Positions 19,917-28,387 of a stretch of DNA of 64,000 nucleotides are shown here, piece after piece (within the stretch, counting starts at the first letter, position 1; every line of letters starts with the position of its first letter). Source of the DNA: Aggregatimonas sangjinii (GTDB lineage: Bacteria; Bacteroidota; Bacteroidia; Flavobacteriales; Flavobacteriaceae); NCBI RefSeq assembly GCF_005943945.1, contig NZ_CP040710.1, positions 1,189,001 to 1,253,000 on the forward strand, read 5' to 3'. The position numbers were made by a program, and so were the translations under genes. The notes below the pieces were generated by a model. The model was not told the origin of the DNA. It worked only from the letters and a program-made list of their open reading frames with translations, and made no database searches.

Positions 19917-20003
19917 ACGAAGGCCATAACCTTAGAGAGTTAGGAGTTAATTAGGTTTCGTTTAACAGCTCTACCAAACGGCTTTTACTACCTTTAAAAG
20001 AAA

Positions 20004-20231
20004 ATGCGAAATTCAGCGATGTTCTGGGTGGCCTTGACCACCATACTTTTGGTCACGGTGACGATAATGGTCTCTATGAACTTCCCTTTTAATTGGGTGT
20101 TTTATGTAACGGTCTTAGGACAAGTAGCCGTGGTATTTATGGTTTATAAAGTTTTGACGGACAATTACACAACCGATAAGACTTTTGATGATTTTTACGA
20201 AGACCATCCTATCGGAAATCGGGTCAACTAG
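20004..20231 (+). CDS. Small two-helix membrane protein of unknown function
   Basis: 75 residues with two hydrophobic helices (WVALTTILLVTVTIMVSM and WVFYVTVLGQVAVVFMVYKVL) and a short acidic cytoplasmic or periplasmic tail ending FDDFYEDHPIGNRVN. No family recognised. A TAnnTTTR-like element (TACCTTTA at 19989-19996) lies just upstream, but the start codon follows very closely, so this promoter is doubtful. The last 8 nt overlap the 3' end of the convergent universal-stress gene. Position beside the cbb3 oxidase block hints at a respiratory or membrane-stress context. Confidence 0.7.
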   Translation: MRNSAMFWVALTTILLVTVTIMVSMNFPFNWVFYVTVLGQVAVVFMVYKVLTDNYTTDKTFDDFYEDHPIGNRVN

Positions 20232-21126
20232 AAATCTCGGCTAGCTTTTCATTTTTGTTCTGAGGTCCCGATTGCATACCGGATTCTTGAATGACCAATA
20301 AGGGTACCTGTGTATGGAAAGCGACTCTTTTAATGACAGGCTCACGTGAAATTTTTTCCAGAAAGCTGTGCTGGTAGTTGAGCATAGCGAGTAAATGTAT
20401 ATCAAGTTCCTCCGTAAAGACTTCGAGCGTTTTTGATATAGAGTTCAATTCTGAAACGGTATGCACAAAATATTCCACATCTTCAAGATATTTTCGTAGC
20501 ATGCTAAGATTGAATTGCTGCAGTTCCGTTAGTGCTTTTATTTCATTTTGAACATGAACGATCCGAATGGTCGCATTAAAGCTCTTGGCCATTTCTCGTA
20601 GAGGGCGTAGCTCTGATTTCGTATAAAACCGATTAAAATTTGTCGCGAATGCGATCTCGTTCGGTGTGATAAATTTAAAATACTGGGGAACCGCCAAAAC
20701 CGGGCAATTCTGTATCGATTTGATGATACGTACCGTATTGCTTCCCATGAATACTTCTTCGAGTCCTGAAGCGCCTTTGGTTCCGGTAACAACTAGATCA
20801 ATGTCTAGCTCTTCGACCATTACTTTGATCTCGTCCACCAAAAAACTAAATGAAGAGCTGGTTTTAAAACGGTGCCTGGGATTGGTATAAAGTTGCGCGA
20901 TACGATCAATCACTTTTTTGAGACCTCCTTCTGAACGCGATCGCGCCCCATTTTCAAGTGTTGCACCATCAATAGACGCCGCCATAAAACGACTGCTCGC
21001 AATAGCTGGGGTGTAGGTGTTCAAGACATGAAAAACACACTCTTCATTTTTAAAGAGTTCGATTGCATATCGGATGGCGTTCCATGCATTTTCAGAAAAG
21101 TCCGTAGGTATAAGTATTTTTTTCAT
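20224..21126 (-). CDS. Tandem-domain universal stress protein (UspA family)
   Basis: 300 residues made of two Usp domains. The first (1-150) is intact and of the nucleotide-binding type: it begins KKILIPTDFSENAWNAIRYA and carries the ATP loop VTGTKGASGLEEVFMGSNTVRII with VLAVP. The second (about 155-280) keeps the fold but its loop is degenerate (LAMLNYQHSFLEKISREPVI), so it probably does not bind ATP. Cytoplasmic. Its promoter region carries the same palindrome-23 nt-TAnnTTTA arrangement as fnr and ccoI, implying induction under low oxygen. Confidence 0.92.
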   Translation of the reverse strand: MKKILIPTDFSENAWNAIRYAIELFKNEECVFHVLNTYTPAIASSRFMAASIDGATLENGARSRSEGGLKKVIDRIAQLYTNPRHRFKTSSSFSFLVDEIKVMVEELDIDLVVTGTKGASGLEEVFMGSNTVRIIKSIQNCPVLAVPQYFKFITPNEIAFATNFNRFYTKSELRPLREMAKSFNATIRIVHVQNEIKALTELQQFNLSMLRKYLEDVEYFVHTVSELNSISKTLEVFTEELDIHLLAMLNYQHSFLEKISREPVIKRVAFHTQVPLLVIQESGMQSGPQNKNEKLAEISS

Positions 21127-21150
21127 CTACTTTAATTGTAAGGCATGAAG

Positions 21151-21193
21151 TAAAATTAGAACGATTTCCTAGCGAAAAATATGACTTTTGTCA
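21151..21193 (-). promoter_or_regulatory. Fnr-type promoter of the universal stress gene
   Basis: On the minus strand, TGACAAAAGTCA (21182-21193) is followed by exactly 23 nt and TAATTTTA (21151-21158), a TAnnTTTR -7 element. The site ends 55 nt before the start codon. The palindrome has the TGA-N6-TCA geometry of Crp/Fnr sites and would be centred near -40. Confidence 0.75.
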
Positions 21194-21214
21194 GCTTTTG
21201 GAGCGTATTCACAA

Positions 21215-21904
21215 TTAGAATCCATCTATCAGATCTTGAAGTTTTCGTTCTTCGGCTATCGCAATTTGCTTACCGCAGGTTTTGATAAGCCCTTTTTTCT
21301 TGAATTCCGAGATGATTCGAATACAAGATTCGGTAGCCGTGCCGACAACATTGGCGTAGTCTTCACGGGACAGGGTCAGGCTTAGGAAGCCTTCTTCATC
21401 CTCGCCATAATTCTTTTTCAAATACAGAAAAGCTTCGGCCATACGTTGCTTGACCGTTTTTTGAGACATATTCACAATAACATCATCCGCCTCCTTGAGG
21501 TCATGTGCCATATGTCGTAATACCTCGACGGCAAAATTAGGATTGGAGTTCAACGCATTTGAGATGATTTCTTTGGGAATAAAGCATACTTCCATATCGT
21601 TCACGGCAACTGCACTTAGATTAGTTGATTCCTCGGCAATGACCGAACGCTGACCCATCACTACTCCTTTACTCGCCAATTTTACAATTTGGTCCTTTCC
21701 GTTAGCGCTAAGTTTCGACATTTTGGAAACCCCATCGCGAACACAAAAAACACCATCTAACTTTTCTCCTTCTTCAAAGAGTACCTCACCTTTTTTAATT
21801 TTTTTGGAGACTTTGGAATCAGAGACCTTTTTCAATTCCTCCTTATTCATGGCACGTAATGAATTGAATTGACGAACGATACAATTTTCACATCTGTTTT
21901 CCAT
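21215..21904 (-). CDS. fnr: Crp/Fnr family oxygen/redox-responsive regulator
   Basis: 229 residues: an N-terminal cyclic-nucleotide-binding-type beta barrel (about 20-120), a dimerisation helix (about 125-150) and a winged helix. The N-terminus begins MENRCENC, a CxxC (Cys5, Cys8) in the place where Fnr proteins hold Fe-S ligands. The only other cysteines before the DNA-binding domain are Cys54 and Cys107. The recognition helix reads GTATESCIRIISEF, keeping the Glu (192) and Arg (196) that contact TGA in Crp/Fnr sites but with Ile195 where E. coli Fnr has Ser. It is divergent from ccoI with a shared operator, so it probably controls the cbb3 genes and itself. Confidence 0.9.
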   Translation of the reverse strand: MENRCENCIVRQFNSLRAMNKEELKKVSDSKVSKKIKKGEVLFEEGEKLDGVFCVRDGVSKMSKLSANGKDQIVKLASKGVVMGQRSVIAEESTNLSAVAVNDMEVCFIPKEIISNALNSNPNFAVEVLRHMAHDLKEADDVIVNMSQKTVKQRMAEAFLYLKKNYGEDEEGFLSLTLSREDYANVVGTATESCIRIISEFKKKGLIKTCGKQIAIAEERKLQDLIDGF

Positions 21905-21929
21905 GATTTGTTGTTTATACCTGATATAA

Positions 21930-22003
21930 CAAAGGTACTCTCGTCAAGTTAATCAAAACCTGACAATTATCATGTTTTGGTCTATTGGCATTGCACACCT
22001 TTG
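21930..22003. promoter_or_regulatory. Divergent fnr/ccoI control region with shared Fnr-type palindrome
   Basis: A single palindrome, TGACAATTATCA (21961-21972), sits midway between the two starts. To the left (minus strand) exactly 23 nt separate it from TACCTTTG (21930-21937), a perfect -7 element for fnr. To the right exactly 23 nt separate it from CACCTTTG (21996-22003), a near-perfect -7 element for ccoI. The palindrome is 56 nt from the fnr ATG and 55 nt from the ccoI ATG. Confidence 0.8.
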
Positions 22004-22027
22004 TTGCAGGTATTAAGATATTCAAGA

Positions 22028-24424
22028 ATGGATAGATTAAGTTGTTACCATTGTGGGGATGATTGCGGGAAGAATACGATCGCATTCGATGAAAAAAAAT
22101 TTTGCTGCAATGGTTGCAAGACAGTGTATGAAATTTTTTCAAGCAACAACCTCTCCTACTATTACGATTTGCAGGCCGCAGCAGGCGCTAGCCCTCGAGA
22201 GGTCTATAACAAATACGATTTTCTGGAGAATAACGCCATCGTCGAAAAACTGATTGAATTCGACGATGAAAATGTACAGGTAGTCAATCTTTACATTCCC
22301 CATATACACTGCAGTTCTTGTATTTGGGTGTTGGAGAACTTAAACAAGATCAATTCATCGGTGACCGGCTCGCAAGTTGATTTTCCGAAGAGAACGGTTC
22401 GAATCACGTATAGAATAGACCGATTTTCTTTAAAGAATCTTGTGGTACTTTTGTCGCGCATCGGCTATGAACCTTCTATTTCTTTGAACGATTTTGATAA
22501 TAAGCCGAAAGCGGTAAATCGAAGCCTTACCTACAAACTCGGGGTGGCTGGATTTGCTTTCGGCAACGTCATGTTTCTATCTTTTCCCGAATATTTTGAT
22601 TTGGCCACAAGCACGGCAAGCGGCGGCGAATTTTGGTTAAACCAATACCAGGGCTTTTTCAGATGGTTGATGTTCAGCTTTTCGTTACCCGTTGTCTTTT
22701 ATGCGGGACAGGACTACTTCATATCGGCTTTTAAGGGATTAAGAAGTAAAATGCTCAATATCGATGTGCCTATCTCCATAGGTATTTCTGTACTCTTTAT
22801 ACGAAGTAGTTTGGAAATCATTTTCAATTGGGGACCCGGTTTTTTCGATTCCCTTACAGGGTTGATTTTCTTTCTGCTGCTCGGTAAATTCTTTCAACAG
22901 AAAACCTATTCTTTTTTATCCTTTGAACGGGATTACAAATCGTATTTCCCGATTGCCGTTACGCGAATACCTTCTAATGGAAAAGAGGAAGCCATTCAAG
23001 TCTATGACATTCAAAAGGGTGACCGGATATTGATACGAAATATGGAATTGCTACCGGTAGATGGTATTCTTACTAAGGGGAACGCACGAATCGACTACAG
23101 TTTTGTAACGGGCGAATCGGAACCGCTTTCAAAGGTATTAGGTGAGAAAGTATTTGCCGGTGGTAAACAAATGCTAGGTGCAATCGAAATTGAAGTAGTA
23201 AAATCGGTTTCCCAAAGTTATCTGACCCAACTATGGGGAAATACCGTTTTTCATGAGGGGCGCTCAGACTCCTTTCGAACGTTGACCGATGGTATTGGCA
23301 AACGCTTTACGATTTTGGTATTGGGTATAGCTTTCTTGGCGATGTCATTCTGGCTGTTTTACGATAGCGCCAAAGCGCTAAATGTATTTACCGCCGTTCT
23401 TATCATTGCGTGTCCCTGCGCAATTGCTTTGGCATCGCCTTTTACTATGGGCAATATGCTACGCATTTTCGGAAAGAAAAAATGCTATCTCAAAAATGCA
23501 GAGGCCATAGAACGGCTGGCACTGGTCGATACTGCTGTTTTCGACAAAACGGGAACGATAACCACTACGAAAAGGAATGTTGCGATCTATGAAGGCATGC
23601 AATTGACACAATCGGAGGAATCACTTTTGAAAAACACGCTACGCGCCTCGAACCATCCATTGAGCAGAAGCCTTTACGATATGCTTGCCGAGCAAAATAT
23701 CGTTACCCTCGATGACTATGGTGAATATTTGGGGAAGGGTATCGAAGGCGTAATTTCAGATGACCGTATCAAAATCGGCTCTTCCGATTTTGTTAGAGAC
23801 GCCGAAGTTCTACCTGAGGAAAATACCGCAGTTCATATTAGTGCGAACAATTCCTATAAAGGTCGTTTCGTGTTCCACAACGAGTATAGGGAAGGCGTAT
23901 CCGAAGTGTTTCGGACACTATCCGAGAAGATGCAACTTGCTATTCTTTCCGGTGACAATGAAGGGGAAAAGGAACGCTTAAAAAAAATACTACCAAAATT
24001 GACCCCCCTTTATTTTAATCAAAAGCCGACCGAAAAACTGGAATTTATTAAATCGCTGCAGGATGAAGGTAAGAAGGTGCTCATGGTGGGTGATGGCCTG
24101 AACGATTCGGGAGCACTGGCGCAGGCCGATGTCGGCATCGCCATTTCCGAGAATATAAATGTGTTCTCGCCCGCCTGCGACGGAATTTTAGATGCGTCAA
24201 AATTCCGACAATTGGATAGTTACATCACAGCCTCAAAAAAGGCGATCAAAATCGTAAAATGGAGCTTCGCGCTTTCATTGCTCTATAACATTATCGGGCT
24301 GTATTTTGCTGTTACCGGGCAATTGTTACCGGTCATTGCAGCAATTCTGATGCCTTTAAGCTCCATCAGTATCGTGGCGTTTACGACTCTGGCAACGAAT
24401 ATGGTAGGAAGAAAATTGGAATAA
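22028..24424 (+). CDS. ccoI: Copper-translocating P1B-type ATPase for cbb3 oxidase assembly (CcoI/FixI)
   Basis: 798 residues from the ATG at 22028; an in-frame TTG 51 nt earlier lies inside the promoter and is rejected. A cysteine-rich N-terminal metal-binding domain (Cys6, 9, 13 and FCCNGC at 25-30) precedes an HMA domain with HCSSC (95-98). The membrane copper site CPC is at 462-464, the phosphorylation motif DKTGT begins at Asp506, and the hinge MVGDGLNDSGAL is near the C-terminus. It exports copper for maturation of the CuB site of the cbb3 oxidase encoded downstream. About eight membrane helices. Confidence 0.95.
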   Translation: MDRLSCYHCGDDCGKNTIAFDEKKFCCNGCKTVYEIFSSNNLSYYYDLQAAAGASPREVYNKYDFLENNAIVEKLIEFDDENVQVVNLYIPHIHCSSCIWVLENLNKINSSVTGSQVDFPKRTVRITYRIDRFSLKNLVVLLSRIGYEPSISLNDFDNKPKAVNRSLTYKLGVAGFAFGNVMFLSFPEYFDLATSTASGGEFWLNQYQGFFRWLMFSFSLPVVFYAGQDYFISAFKGLRSKMLNIDVPISIGISVLFIRSSLEIIFNWGPGFFDSLTGLIFFLLLGKFFQQKTYSFLSFERDYKSYFPIAVTRIPSNGKEEAIQVYDIQKGDRILIRNMELLPVDGILTKGNARIDYSFVTGESEPLSKVLGEKVFAGGKQMLGAIEIEVVKSVSQSYLTQLWGNTVFHEGRSDSFRTLTDGIGKRFTILVLGIAFLAMSFWLFYDSAKALNVFTAVLIIACPCAIALASPFTMGNMLRIFGKKKCYLKNAEAIERLALVDTAVFDKTGTITTTKRNVAIYEGMQLTQSEESLLKNTLRASNHPLSRSLYDMLAEQNIVTLDDYGEYLGKGIEGVISDDRIKIGSSDFVRDAEVLPEENTAVHISANNSYKGRFVFHNEYREGVSEVFRTLSEKMQLAILSGDNEGEKERLKKILPKLTPLYFNQKPTEKLEFIKSLQDEGKKVLMVGDGLNDSGALAQADVGIAISENINVFSPACDGILDASKFRQLDSYITASKKAIKIVKWSFALSLLYNIIGLYFAVTGQLLPVIAAILMPLSSISIVAFTTLATNMVGRKLE

Positions 24425-24433
24425 TCGAAAACC

Positions 24434-24476
24434 TGACAAATGTCATATTTATCAGAAATGGCACAACGTATTTTTA
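24434..24476 (+). promoter_or_regulatory. Fnr-type promoter of the ccoS-ccoNO operon
   Basis: TGACAAATGTCA (24434-24445), then exactly 23 nt, then TATTTTTA (24469-24476). The ccoS ATG is 50 nt beyond the palindrome. The core and flank (ACCTGACAA) are almost identical to the fnr/ccoI operator. It gives the operon its own start 10 nt after the ccoI stop codon. Confidence 0.78.
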
Positions 24477-24495
24477 CGCCGAAAATAGCGCACAC

Positions 24496-24720
24496 ATGAA
24501 TGTAATTTACCTCTTGTTGACCCTTAGCATTGTAGTGGCTCTAGTTTTTTTTGTCGCCTTTATCCTATCGGTGCGTAACGGGCAGTACGATGATTCGTAT
24601 ACCCCATCGGTGCGCATGCTATTTGAAGACGAACTTGTGGGAGCCGAGGTATCAGTGGATAAGAAAAAAAATTCACCTCTGAACAGCGGAGAAGTAGAAG
24701 AGAAGGAAAAGTTGTCATAG
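24496..24720 (+). CDS. ccoS: cbb3-type oxidase assembly protein CcoS
   Basis: 74 residues: one N-terminal membrane helix (VIYLLLTLSIVVALVFFVAFILSV) followed by the CcoS signature RNGQYDDSYTPSVRMLFEDE, and a polar tail. CcoS is needed for cofactor insertion into the catalytic subunit of cbb3 oxidases. It lies between ccoI and ccoNO as in other Bacteroidota and has its own Fnr-type promoter. Confidence 0.92.
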   Translation: MNVIYLLLTLSIVVALVFFVAFILSVRNGQYDDSYTPSVRMLFEDELVGAEVSVDKKKNSPLNSGEVEEKEKLS

Positions 24721-24944
24721 CAAAGAAACGCAACGCTTGACATATAGCAAAATAGATAATAATTATGGCCTTAAAGCCAAGGTAAAAGCCCAAGCTTATT
24801 AGTTGAAAATTAAAATGGGAGCAATCTAAAATCAAACCAGCAAAATAGAAAAGAGACCGACGCAAAGGAAGAGAGAGCTGATCCATCGAGGAAAAACTCT
24901 TTACGCACGGTTCTTTTTTCCCTTCTTTTAAAACAAGAATATTT

Positions 24945-27146
24945 ATGGAAGTACAACAGTTTTACTACGACAACAAAATTGTTAAAAAGTTTCTCTACGC
25001 CACGATGTTATGGGGAATAGTTGGGATGCTGGTAGGCCTGCTATTGGCCTTTATGTTTATGTTCCCAAACCTGACGGACGGTATTTCCTGGTTGAGTTTT
25101 GGTCGGTTAAGACCGTTGCATACCAATGCGGTCATCTTTGCCTTTATCGGCAACGCCATGTTCGCGGGAATCTATTATTCCACACAGCGCCTATTGAAGG
25201 CACGAATGTTCAGCGATGTACTGAGCAACATCAACTTTTGGGGTTGGCAGGCTATCATCGTGGCAGCGGCGATTACCCTTCCTCTAGGCTATAGTACCTC
25301 TAAGGAATATGCCGAATTGGAGTGGCCCATCGATATTGCGATTACCTTGGTCTGGGTCGTTTTCGGTTGGAATTTTATCGGCACCATGATCAAACGGAGA
25401 CAGCGACACCTGTATGTAGCCATTTGGTTCTATTTGGCAACGATAGTAACGGTTGCGGTGCTTCATATATTCAACAGTTTTGAGCTTCCAGTAAGTACTT
25501 GGAAAAGTTATTCTGTCTACGCCGGAGTGCAGGATGCCCTAGTGCAATGGTGGTATGGTCATAATGCGGTGGCCTTCTTTCTAACCACACCCTTCTTGGG
25601 GCTGATGTATTATTTTGTCCCCAAAGCGGCGAATCGGCCGGTCTATTCCTACAAATTGTCCATCGTACATTTTTGGTCACTCATTTTTATATATATCTGG
25701 GCCGGTCCGCATCATCTTTTGTATACGGCATTGCCCGACTGGGCCCAAAATTTAGGAGTGGCCTTCTCTATAATGTTGTTGGCACCTTCCTGGGGCGGTA
25801 TGATCAACGGATTATTGACGCTGCGAGGAGCATGGGATAAGGTGCGTACCGATCCTACATTGAAATTTATGGTCGTTGCAATCACGGGTTACGGGATGGC
25901 TACTTTCGAAGGCCCGATGATTTCCCTGAAAAACGTAAATGCCATTGCCCATTTCAGTGATTGGATTATTGCTCACGTGCACGTAGGTGCCTTGGCGTGG
26001 AACGGATTTATGACTTTCGGCATGATTTATTGGTTGGTGCCCAAAATGTTCAAGACCCGAATGGCGTCGCTCAAATTGGCGAACTTCCATTTCTGGATAG
26101 GCACCTTGGGAATCGTTTTATATGCCTTACCCATGTATGTGGCCGGATTTACACAGGCGCTTATGTGGAAAGATTTTAATCCGGATGGTACCCTGGTCTA
26201 TGGGAATTTCTTGGAAACGGTCAACCAAATCATGCCCATGTATTGGATGCGGGCCATTGGTGGCAGCATGTACCTTATCGGTGCAGTAGTCATGGTGTAC
26301 AATGTGGTCTTGACCATCAAGGCCGGAAGCAAGCTACAGGATGAACTGGCCGAAGCCGCAGCACTAACTAGGGTGTCGAAACGTAGAACAGCCGGAGAGA
26401 CCCTTCATACGTGGTTAGAACGCAAGCCCATTCAATTGACCATTTTGGCAACGGTGGCTATCTTGATCGGTGGTATTATTCAAATCGTTCCTACGATTTT
26501 GGTCAAATCGAACATCCCGACCATTACCAGCGTAACACCTTACACCCCTTTAGAACTGGAAGGACGTGATCTGTACATACGTGAGGGCTGCGTAGGTTGT
26601 CATTCCCAAATGGTACGACCCTTCCGAAGCGAGGTGGAGCGTTATGGGGAATACGCCAAGGCGGGTGAATTCGTTTATGACCACCCTTTTCTCTGGGGAA
26701 GCAAACGTACCGGTCCGGATCTTTTACGGGTAGGAGGGAAGTACTCCGACAATTGGCATCTGAACCATATGTACGATCCACAAAGTACCTCGTCAGGTTC
26801 TATAATGCCTTCCTATTCTTGGATGATTCGCGATAAATTGGACAGAAGCCGAACAGAGGACAAGATGGAAGCCATGGTTACACTCGGCGTTCCTTATACA
26901 AATGAAGAAATTGCCAACGCCCAAGCCAATATGAATGAGCAGGCGACGCAAATTGAGCAGAATCTCTATACCGACCCAGATTTTGCCAAAGGGTATGAAG
27001 CCGATAAAAAAATTGCGGCCGACAATGGCGAGGAGTTCATTCAGATGCGCGATAGGGAAATTGTTGCATTGATTGCATACTTGCAACGCCTGGGTACCGA
27101 TATCAAAATTAAGGATACCGAAGAACTGATCTCGCAAAACAAATAA
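24945..27146 (+). CDS. ccoNO: Fused cbb3 cytochrome oxidase subunits I and II (CcoN-CcoO)
   Basis: 733 residues. The first about 470 are CcoN: twelve membrane helices with the low-spin haem ligand in RPLHTN, the CuB histidines in WWYGHNAVAFF and GPHHLLYT, and the haem ligands in HFSDWIIAHVHVG. A linker (about 460-500) leads into CcoO, with a membrane helix (LTILATVAILIGGIIQIVPTI) and a c-type haem site CVGCH at 549-553; the PSYSWM methionine is the likely axial ligand. The fusion is the normal Bacteroidota arrangement. This is the oxygen-reducing, high-affinity terminal oxidase core of the inner membrane. Confidence 0.97.
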   Translation: MEVQQFYYDNKIVKKFLYATMLWGIVGMLVGLLLAFMFMFPNLTDGISWLSFGRLRPLHTNAVIFAFIGNAMFAGIYYSTQRLLKARMFSDVLSNINFWGWQAIIVAAAITLPLGYSTSKEYAELEWPIDIAITLVWVVFGWNFIGTMIKRRQRHLYVAIWFYLATIVTVAVLHIFNSFELPVSTWKSYSVYAGVQDALVQWWYGHNAVAFFLTTPFLGLMYYFVPKAANRPVYSYKLSIVHFWSLIFIYIWAGPHHLLYTALPDWAQNLGVAFSIMLLAPSWGGMINGLLTLRGAWDKVRTDPTLKFMVVAITGYGMATFEGPMISLKNVNAIAHFSDWIIAHVHVGALAWNGFMTFGMIYWLVPKMFKTRMASLKLANFHFWIGTLGIVLYALPMYVAGFTQALMWKDFNPDGTLVYGNFLETVNQIMPMYWMRAIGGSMYLIGAVVMVYNVVLTIKAGSKLQDELAEAAALTRVSKRRTAGETLHTWLERKPIQLTILATVAILIGGIIQIVPTILVKSNIPTITSVTPYTPLELEGRDLYIREGCVGCHSQMVRPFRSEVERYGEYAKAGEFVYDHPFLWGSKRTGPDLLRVGGKYSDNWHLNHMYDPQSTSSGSIMPSYSWMIRDKLDRSRTEDKMEAMVTLGVPYTNEEIANAQANMNEQATQIEQNLYTDPDFAKGYEADKKIAADNGEEFIQMRDREIVALIAYLQRLGTDIKIKDTEELISQNK

Positions 27147-27232
27147 ATAAGAACCAAGAAACTAGAATCAAGGCCAATTAGTGGTAAAAACCTTACCGTC
27201 TCTTGATTCCTGTCTCCTAAAAATAAAGAAGC

Positions 27233-27424
27233 ATGCTAAAATTCGTAAAGGGCTATATGGACAGTATCGAGGGTATCGGGATATACCCCATTATTTCGTT
27301 GCTCATTTTCTTCACCTTTTTTGTAGGCCTCTACTGGTGGGTCTTTACCGCTTCTAAAACCCACATTAAGGAAATGAGCGAATTACCATTTGATGAGGAC
27401 AATCAGCAAAACCTAGAACTATGA
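27233..27424 (+). CDS. ccoQ: cbb3 oxidase small subunit CcoQ
   Basis: 63 residues with one membrane helix (YPIISLLIFFTFFVGLYWWVF) and the typical CcoQ tail of charged residues (KTHIKEMSELPFDED). CcoQ stabilises the oxidase complex. The stop codon overlaps the ccoP start by 4 nt (ATGA), so the two are translationally coupled. Confidence 0.9.
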   Translation: MLKFVKGYMDSIEGIGIYPIISLLIFFTFFVGLYWWVFTASKTHIKEMSELPFDEDNQQNLEL

Positions 27425-28377
27425 AAAATACCAACCCTTGGTGGCTTTGGGTAACCGGAGCCTTTTTCGGTATCCTTGGCCTAATGGAATTATTTGTCGA
27501 TTCGGGAGAGAAACCTGCCATTGTCGAGTATCCTATGGCGCAACTGTTTATGCTGTTTACATTGCTACTACTTATTGCTATCGCCTTAATCGTACAGTCT
27601 ATAGAGAATGTAATGTTCCAAACCCTTTCCGAAGAGGCCAAGGCGCGTTATTTGGAATCAAAATCAAAAAAATGGGAATGGACATGGGCTAGGAAAACCT
27701 ACGCTCGTTTGATGGGTGCCAAGCCTATAGAAGCCGAAGGAGAGATTATTCTAGACCACAATTACGACGGCATTCGTGAGCTGGACAACAAGTTGCCGCC
27801 GTGGTGGGTGTACATGTTTTATGCTTCCATTGTATTTGGCCTGGTGTACATGCTGCGCTTTCATGTCTTTGGTGGATATGACCAAGATCTCGAATACGAA
27901 CGCAATGTGGCCGCCGCCCAATTGGAAATTGAGGAATACAAGAAAAACGCGAAGGATCTCGTAGATGCCAATACCGTCGAACTATTGACCGACGCTGCCG
28001 ACATCAAGGCTGGGGAGGAGCTATTCACGATTAATTGTGTGGTCTGTCATATGGCTGATGGTGGGGGCGGTATCGGGCCCAACCTGACCGATGATTATTG
28101 GATTTTGGGTGGGGGTATCAAGAATGTATTCCATACTATATCGGAGGGAGGCCGCGACGGAAAAGGCATGATCGCCTGGAAACAAAACCTCAAGCCCTTG
28201 GAGATGGCACAGGTTTCCAGTTACATTCTTACCGAAATACATGGGAAAACAGCCGCCAATCCGAAAGCGGCAGAGGGAGAAATCTGGTCAGGCCCCAGTG
28301 CACCCGAAAAGTCGGCTCCTGAGGAGGGAGTTCCAGTTCAGGAAACCGATACCACTTCGGTGGTAATGAATCAGTAG
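27421..28377 (+). CDS. ccoP: cbb3 oxidase subunit III (CcoP), single-haem form
   Basis: 318 residues. There are two membrane segments before the first third is over and a third (WWVYMFYASIVFGLVYML) typical of the CcoP anchor, followed by a periplasmic cytochrome c domain. Only one CxxCH is present (CVVCH, residues 206-210) with IGPNLTDDYW and a downstream GMIAWK methionine. The proteobacterial protein has two haems; this one has one plus an N-terminal membrane extension, a form seen in Bacteroidota. It passes electrons to CcoO. The C-terminus is a Pro/Glu-rich tail. Confidence 0.93.
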   Translation: MKNTNPWWLWVTGAFFGILGLMELFVDSGEKPAIVEYPMAQLFMLFTLLLLIAIALIVQSIENVMFQTLSEEAKARYLESKSKKWEWTWARKTYARLMGAKPIEAEGEIILDHNYDGIRELDNKLPPWWVYMFYASIVFGLVYMLRFHVFGGYDQDLEYERNVAAAQLEIEEYKKNAKDLVDANTVELLTDAADIKAGEELFTINCVVCHMADGGGGIGPNLTDDYWILGGGIKNVFHTISEGGRDGKGMIAWKQNLKPLEMAQVSSYILTEIHGKTAANPKAAEGEIWSGPSAPEKSAPEEGVPVQETDTTSVVMNQ

Positions 28378-28387
28378 CCATCCCCAT

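Noticed and set aside
19989-19996. TACCTTTA before the small membrane protein gene as a regulon member
   Set aside because: The sequence 23 nt upstream (19954-19965) is not palindromic and contains no TGA/TCA pair.
21977-22027. Upstream TTG start of ccoI
   Set aside because: It would begin within the predicted promoter spacer, upstream of the -7 box, and adds 17 residues before the conserved cysteine-rich domain.
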